Shown here: positions 56,991 through 64,000 of the stretch, one piece after another
Layout: each line of letters opens with the position of its first letter
Position numbering within the stretch: the first letter of the stretch is position 1
Origin: Capsicum annuum
Lineage: Eukaryota; Streptophyta; Magnoliopsida; Solanales; Solanaceae
DNA length: 64,000 nt
Assembly (NCBI RefSeq): GCF_002878395.1
Contig: NC_061118.1
Location: 92,674,678 to 92,738,677, forward strand
Direction of reading: 5' to 3'
Position numbers and translations under genes: made by a program
The notes under the pieces: model-generated
What the model saw: the letters and a program-made list of their open reading frames with translations, nothing else
What the model was told of the DNA's origin: nothing
Database searches by the model: none

Positions 56991-59905
56991 TTCTCCCCTA
57001 CTTAGGATAATTCGTCCGCGAATGATGTGTAAGGCAAGAATGAACACAAATGAACACATTATCACACTTAACAACCAATATTCGAACAAAATTAGGACCA
57101 AGAACTCAACAACTTTATCGCACAACACAACACATATAGTGACCATCATCAATCAACTACTACTTTATACTGGTTTGGGACTTAAACCATTACTTATTTA
57201 ACACTTGCTCATTCCAAAAATTAGGGACTCCAACCCATCGACTTTCAAAGATATTAAGAAACTTAAAGCATTAGATACTTTAACCCCTCATCTATCAAAG
57301 ACATGAACCAATTCAAAGTATTAAAGACTTAAATCCACCAGAATAAAACACACCATTTCATAGAGTTTGGAATTTGAACCCAAGAACTAGCAAGATATCA
57401 ATTCATTCACATGTTGGGAACTTTAATTCATTATATAAGAAAGGAAAAAATCAATCTCAATTATTGGAGACTTCACTCCATTATCTTATCAAAGACATGA
57501 TAGAAAACAAGGATATTAACACATACCCCTATCACAAGCTTTCGGAATGGGAAACAAATGCGGGTACTTGGACTTCATGTCATTTTCAACTTCGTAAGTA
57601 GCTTTCTCGAACTTTCAATTCCTTTATAGAACCTTCATCGAATCCACTTCTATTGTTCGCAACCGGCAAACTTTCTAATCCAAGATTCTTATCGGAATCT
57701 CCTCATACGATAAAAAATTTGTGATACCAACATTTTCCGAGGGAACAACCAAGGAAGTATCATTAATACACTTCTCCAACATAGACACATGGAAATCAGG
57801 GTGAATGGAGTTCATATAAGGAGGCAACTCCAACTCATAGGCAACATTTCCAACCCTTTTCATAATAAATTAGGGACTAAGCTTCGCCTTTTTGCCTAAC
57901 TACATTGCTCCCTTTATGGGAGACACTACACCATAGGTATAGAGTACTTTATAGTAACCATCTATGTCACAAATAAGACACATCCCGACATAATATACCA
58001 AAGGAGTGGTCTTTAAGTATGGGCACAAAAAATGCACCACTGCATACCTTATGGGGAATCCACCATGATCCCTTTATTAAAGATAGATAACATGAAAAAG
58101 AATAGCCACGAATTCTAACTAAAACTCTTCATCAGAGAACTTGGTATACAAACGATGATCCTTAAAGGTTTGCCACCCGGGGTGGAGGTGATCTACATGA
58201 CCTACCTCCCGTTATGAATACAATGAGATATCATCAATGAAGACAAAGACTAACATGCCCAGGAATGGATAGAAAACCTTATCCATGAATGGCACCGAGG
58301 CATTGGTCAAACGAAAGGACAAGACAAAAACTCAACAACAGAGGGGACAAGTTCTAGAGGGGATCCTCTCTACTCCCGAGTTAAGATCTTTAACCGGGGC
58401 CAAAAGATACAAACACCTCTTTAGTATCAAATTTTAGGCTTTGAGATAATAAATAGACCTTCCCTTAGGTGCTAAGGTACCACCTTCCCATACAATGACC
58501 AGCTCATTAGGGAAATTAAACATGACCCTATAGGTATGACAATCTAAGGAAACATAGTAAGAGTGCAACTGATCTATTTCTTGGATGACATTAACTCGAC
58601 CATGTACCACTCTACAAAGTCTACAAAAGTGTCACTACCACCAACAAATACCACACACCTTCGATAGACTTTTGTGATAGTCATAGAGTCTGCCACTAGG
58701 GTAGAAATAAAAAAAAACATCTGATAGGCTCTCGGGAGCACAATCAAGATGCATAGTCACTTACGAGGCCACATAAGAAATGTAGACCTAGGATAAAAAA
58801 AATAATACCCATCATGGGAGAAAAGTCTCAGCATACCCATTTCATTATTTAGAGATGCTTCAAACCCCTGGTGAGGAAAAATTGCACACAAGTGACTTCG
58901 GCCAGTGCTGGTACCAAAACCAGAAATAGACATAACACTCTTTGGTACGGGAGTAGGGAAAATGGCAATAGAGGCCCTGTTGGCCCAAAAAGCCACTCGA
59001 GATGGGAAATCTCATTGCATGTGCCCGAACTGACCACAATGGTAATATTTGGCTCTCCCCATTTAACATTGCGATGATTACTTTGACCATAGAATCTGCA
59101 AGAAGGGTGAGTTAGAGCCGACCGGGCTTCTCTAGCCTGAAATTATGCACCCCTGGATGCTAAACCTAGAGAACTGATGGCCAACTTCCTTTCTACCTAA
59201 GTGGCAGCCCTTATGGAACACTCCCATTATATGAGACCCAATTTACCACATACAAAACACTGGTTCTTTCTTTTCTCAAATAACGATGATGGGATAGACC
59301 ACAAAATCAATAATGAGGATAGGTGAAAGAGAGTTGGGTCCCTTATGCCCTTTAAGCATCATCAATCTAAAGATGCTCGTCCCCCAACTAGTTCTAGTAG
59401 AGAGCACGAGTCATGGTTTGAAAACTAGGACCCACCCAATACTTTCTCCTATTCCACTTTCCACCGACCTTATCCAACTGAGAAATGGAGCAACAGAACC
59501 CAGCCTTTTGAGGCAACTGAGAAGAAATATCACCCCCAATAGAGGGGTTTGTGGGTACAAGTTGAACCCCACTAGGATAGTCAAATGTCATGACCCTTGA
59601 TCGGGTCTGAGTCCCAGAAGAAGGATGTGCATTATCCATATTCCCCTAGTAAGGACAGAAGGGTATGTCCAAATGTCAGATCTCCTTGGATGCATGTTCT
59701 GAATGATTAGCAAATAGAAATCAGAGGGATTAAATCCTTATCTCTATATAACTTGAGATTGAAACAAAAGGAAGGGAAATATTCCAAAATGCCTCATAGC
59801 CTCTCTTTTATAAGTTTGGCTCACTTCATATCCATAAAATAGACTCTACTTGATACAATTTTGTGGACTCCCAACTTACCATGAAACTAGGCTCAAACGC
59901 AAACT
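56991..59905 (-). pseudogene. Array internal region b: chromodomain, integrase end, RT palm, protease, short gag
   Basis: Colinear with internal a. In minus order: decayed primer site (about 59890), gag ATG at 59695 with a first zinc-knuckle-like CFVCGKLG block near 59220-59250, a second YYHCGQFGHMQ block (59000-59050), protease (58390-58780), RT palm (about 58130-58330), integrase C-terminus (VKRVGNVAYELELPPYMNSI at 57675-57863) and chromodomain-like tail (57540-57670). The capsid core, RT fingers, RNase H and integrase core are missing at the same points as in internal a. More stops than in internal a affect the protease. Confidence 0.8.
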
Positions 59906-62783
59906 TAACATGCCCCAAACTTTGGTCCATGTCATATGTGCTCCTCAACCTTATATGAATCAGAGGTCTCCCCAATAACCCAAACTAATCATCAATAATC
60001 ATTCACGAGGGTCGGGTGGATCCCGTCCATAAGGTAAAAATAGTGGAAATAAAAAACTAAAAGCCAATCTAGACAACATCTACCATTATATTAATAACTA
60101 TAGTCTAGCCAATATGTCCAAGTCCACAGTCATCCATAAAACCTCTAAACAACCGAGTTAATGATATGTCGGGACATGCCCTCGACAATAGCCAAGTACC
60201 ACCCTACATAAGTCTATGACATAGAGTAACATAACTATGAAAGGTAGGTCTTCTGGAGAATGAAATCTCACCACTTCAAGGTCAATGCAAAAATCTGCTC
60301 AAACACTTAATAGCTGTGTAGAAGAAGAATAAAATGCTTTGGCACCTATGTCACATAGGGATGTAGTATCTGAAGACGGTCAACGGTTAGAGTACTAGCA
60401 TATAACTCACGGATAAGGATAAATAATACATCATTCAATCACCAAGTCAATATATCATGTTTAATAATATTCACAAATTTATCGTTGCACATAGATATAT
60501 CAAATGCCAATCAAGTTACAAAGCTTAACAATATTCTCGAATACTTCAATCGTATGACACAAAGTAGAGGACTCCAACACTGTATATTTAGGTTCATACC
60601 ATACTCATTAAGGATAAGACTTCAGCGAAATTCACATATTATTAGCCACGGTACTTCATCCATGGCTACACTTCATCAAGTAAAGCGACTAAAATTACAT
60701 AGTTATCTTATTGAAACAAGGGCTCTAACCATATACCATAATTACTTACGCGTGGAACTCTAATCACATAATCACACATTCAACTAGACATGGAACTCTA
60801 ATCATATTTAATCGGCTATGGAACTTTAATCATGAGCCATTATATTTGATTGGCTATGGAACTTTAATCCCGAGTTGGAACTTTAATCACGACCCATCAT
60901 ATTTGATTGGCTATGGAACTTTAATCCCGAGTTGGAACTTTAATCATGAACCATCATATTTTATTGGCTATGGAACTTTAATCCCGAGTTGGAACTTTAG
61001 ACCCATTAGTTAAGGCAAGTTCACTCACATAATTCATATCGCATTTAAGGGCTATGGCTCACTTAAAAAATTTAACATTATAAATAAACACATTGTCCCC
61101 ATAGGAGCCTTCATTTCCCAAATAGGCTAATGCCTTTATTCAATTCATCATACCATTCAATTTATGGTCCTCAAGATCCACATGAGCCATTCATATGGCA
61201 TTAACAACATGATATCAACTTTTCACCACACTTGATTCCATACACAATTCAAGTTCAAACTTGGGGTATAGAACCCCTTCTTAGTTATCACCTAAAGTGG
61301 TCATAGATTAGAAAATTACATGGATAATAACCCCAAAACTATACCAGTTTACAAATATTCATACAAAAGGGCCATTTCTCCATTTAGGCCACAAGCTAAA
61401 CTATTACACTCTTGATAGGGTTCTTATCAACCATTCCCAAGAATTAACAATCATTATGACTCAATACATACGGCTAACAAGGCCTTAAATAACCATCTAC
61501 AATTGTTAACATCCATTTAGACATCATCATGACTCATTCATATTGCCTAGACCAGTCCCTAAATACACATTTGCATTTCACAAGACCATTTAACCACTTA
61601 TCATATTAATAGCCACATGCCCTGATTTATCACATCATTCATTACATTTACAATAAACAAGACCCCCACAACCTTTCATATTTCATTAACATGCTTACAC
61701 CATCTTTTTACCATATTTAGGCTTAATGCAAACATCAAGTTCATTTTTTTATGTTTAGGGTTTCTAACCCTAGTTAGCCATTAACCCAACAATGTCCTCA
61801 TTAAACAATACATGGCTTACAATACCTTTAACAACATCATTATCAATCATTTATTCTCATTACGAAATTTTTCCAGTGCTATATATTACCAACATTTTAC
61901 CAGATAATTCACTTAGACATTTTCACAAACACCTTGTTTGCACACTTATAACAAGGTCATTTTCATCAAGACTAGGGTTAATTAAGACACTCATGTAAAC
62001 AACATACAAATACGTCCACATATGTAGTCTACCATCAACAACATTTATAAATACAAGTATAAAAAAGAATCATCATTATTTATAATTAGGTAGTAAACCA
62101 TTTTCATTTGATTCTTAAACACTATGTACACTTACTAATCCAAGTGTGAAATGTATGGGTTTTAGAGTTATTTAAAGAACGGAATAGATAGATTCCTTAA
62201 ACAAGATGACACACCAACAATCTTGACTCCTTCTTGCCACCATAAGACCACTCTTGAAACCCTAGCCTCTAATCTTGCTCCAATAATCTTTTTAGAATGT
62301 TTAGAATGATTGAGTTTTGTAAATTAAAGACTTAGTAGGCTACCATGAATTATATAGTGTAAGGAATTAGGGTTTTAGGAAAGGGAAATGACCAAAAGGT
62401 CCTTAATAAAAAATATGGAAAGTCTAACTATGCAGGGGTATGACTCCCCCATACGGTTCATATAGCAATCGTAACCTAGGGTATGAGTGGTACCCTATCT
62501 TGGTGGGTACTAGTTGTGACCTACAGTACATTTCAAGCACCCCCAACTGTATCCACTCTAGAGACACAAAAAGGTTGTTGTTTTCTAAATAGTCCAAGGT
62601 TTAGGTGTTTCAATTCACTTCCACTTTGATAGATAAGTATAGATAAAAGTTAAAACCTCAACATACACCAAGGAAACCTTCACAAAAGTTAGAAACAACA
62701 CACAACATGAATACAACCCAACATATATCCTGAATATTACCAATCAACCAAAAATTTTTCAAGGACACATTCTCGGTGTTTCA
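59906..62783 (-). repeat. Array LTR c (2878 bp)
   Basis: Starts TAACATGCCCC (TG mutated to TA) and ends CTCGGTGTTTCA. Shorter than the other two mainly because about 270 bases of the palindrome cluster are missing at 62490-62500. The repeat block is at 60813-61000 with the same short first unit as LTR b. Confidence 0.85.
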
Positions 62784-64000
62784 TTCTCCCCTACTTAGGA
62801 TAATTCGTCCGAGAATGATGGGTAAGGAAAGTATGAACACAAATAAACACATTATCACACTTAACAACCAACATTCAAACAAAATTAGGACCAAGAACTC
62901 AACAACATTATCGCACAACACAACACATATCATGACCATTATCAATCAACTACTACTTTACATTGGTTTGGGACTTAAAGCATTACTTATTTAACACTTG
63001 TTCATTCCAAAAATTGGGGACTCCAACCCATCGACTTTCAAAGATATTAAGAAAATCAAAGCATTGGATACTTTACCCCTTCATCTATCAAACACATAAA
63101 CCAATTCAAAGTATTAGAGACTTAAACCCACCACAATAAAACACATATCATTTCATAGAATTTGGGATTTGAACCCATGAACTAGCAAGATATCAATTCA
63201 TTCACACGTTGGGAACTTTAATCCATTATCTAACAAAGGAAAAAATCAATCTCAATTATTGGAGACTTCACTCCATCGTCTTATCAAGGACATAATAGAA
63301 ACCAAGGATTCTAACACATACCCCTATCACAAGCTTTCAGAATGGGAAACAAATGCGGGTACTTGGATTTCATGTCCTCTTCAACTTCCTAAGTAGCTTC
63401 CTCAAACTTTCAATTCCTCCATAGAACCTTCATCGAAGCTACTTCTATTGTTCGCAACTGGCAAACTTTCTAATCCAAGATTCTCATCAGAATCTCTTCA
63501 TAGGATAAAAAATCCGAGATACCAACATCTTCCGAGGGAACAACCAAGGACGTATCATTCACACACTTCTGTAACATAGACACATGGAAATCAGGGTGAA
63601 TGGAGTTCATATAAGGAGGCAACTTCAACTTATAGGCAACATTTCCAACCCTTTTCACAATAAAGTGGGGACTAAGCTTTCCCTTTTTGCAAACTACATT
63701 GCTCTCTTTTGGGAGACACTACACCATAGGTATAGAGTACTTTATAGTAACCATCTATGTCACAAATAAGACACATCCTAACACAATAGACCAAAGGAGT
63801 AGTCTTTAAGTACGGACATAAAAAATGCACCACTGCATGCCTTATGGGGAATCCACCATGATCCTTTTACTAAAGATAGATAACATGAACAAGAAAAGCC
63901 ACGAATTCTAATCAAAACTCTCCCTCAGAGAACTTAGCATACAAACGATGATCCTTTAAGGTTTGCACCCCAGGGTGGAGGTAATCTATATGACCTGCCT
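62784..64000 (-). pseudogene. Array internal region c, partial
   Basis: Polypurine tract at once after LTR c, then a chromodomain-like tail (63350-63470) and the integrase C-terminus with KRVGNVAYKLKLPPYMNSI (63470-63658), followed near 63800-64000 by the same switch to RT as in internal a and b (WCIFYVR-type junction, then LKDHRLYAKF). It runs off the window, so whether a fourth LTR follows cannot be seen. Confidence 0.75.

Larger units (their letters stand above)
42011..64000 (-). mobile_element. Element 5: tandem array LTR-internal-LTR-internal-LTR-internal
   Basis: Three LTRs of one family (42011-45202, 48152-56990 with a nested insert, 59906-62783) alternate with internal regions of 2949, 2915 and at least 1217 bp, all in minus orientation. 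Both complete internal regions have the same gene remnants in the same order and the same deletions. The array runs past the window end. Left flank TAGTG (42006-42010) is a candidate target duplication that cannot be checked here. Such arrays can arise by unequal crossing-over between LTRs. Confidence 0.85.

Noticed and set aside
58757..59090. Overlapping minus-strand frames with FLGQQGLYCHFPYS-like text
   Set aside because: They are alternative frames of the same decayed gag of internal region b, not separate genes.

Overview
This window is plant nuclear heterochromatin built almost entirely from nested, decayed LTR retrotransposons of the Ty3/gypsy superfamily. I found no intact host gene, tRNA or rRNA. 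The base composition, the retrotransposon lineages (Tekay/Del-type chromoviruses, a Tat/Ogre-like element, Athila-like elements) and the style of the LTRs suggest a eudicot, most likely Solanaceae. The family is an inference from remembered LTR style, not a database result.

Layout. 1-432: a broken reading frame (minus) with three in-frame TAG codons. 433-1850: non-coding, with a ~93 bp tandem repeat whose units are imperfect palindromes. 1850-8493: element 1, a Tekay-type chromovirus on the minus strand, cut inside RNase H at its left, with gag, protease, RT, a tRNA-iMet primer site and one LTR of about 3.5 kb. 8830-28917: an Athila-like remnant split by element 2. 9223-27017: element 2, a 17.8 kb Ogre/Tat-like element (minus) with two LTRs of about 2.94 kb, the 5-bp target duplication GTAAT, a tRNA-Arg-type primer site, ORF1, gag, protease, a G-patch domain and RT. 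It has no recognisable RNase H or integrase; in their place is a long 3' region holding four separate tandem-repeat arrays, one with a four-monomer higher-order structure.

28918-32523: AT-rich sequence without genes, perhaps old LTR. 32524-42010: element 4, a plus-strand Tekay-type chromovirus with 5' LTR, primer site, gag, protease, RT, RNase H, integrase, chromodomain, polypurine tract and a partial 3' LTR. A solo LTR of the same family, in reverse, sits in its protease gene (36387-38184, TSD TGGAT). 42011-64000: inserted in the 3' LTR of element 4 is a minus-strand array LTR-internal-LTR-internal-LTR-internal, in which each complete internal region is a 2.9 kb deletion derivative with RT fused to the end of integrase. 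The middle LTR is split by an Athila-like element (50098-55763) that keeps only gag and protease.

The order of events can be read from the nesting: element 4 first, then the array in its 3' LTR, then the Athila-like element in the middle LTR of the array; separately, the Ogre-like element entered an older Athila-like remnant. Every coding region carries stops or frameshifts, so nothing here looks autonomous. All domain calls come from reading motifs by eye; no alignment or search was run.
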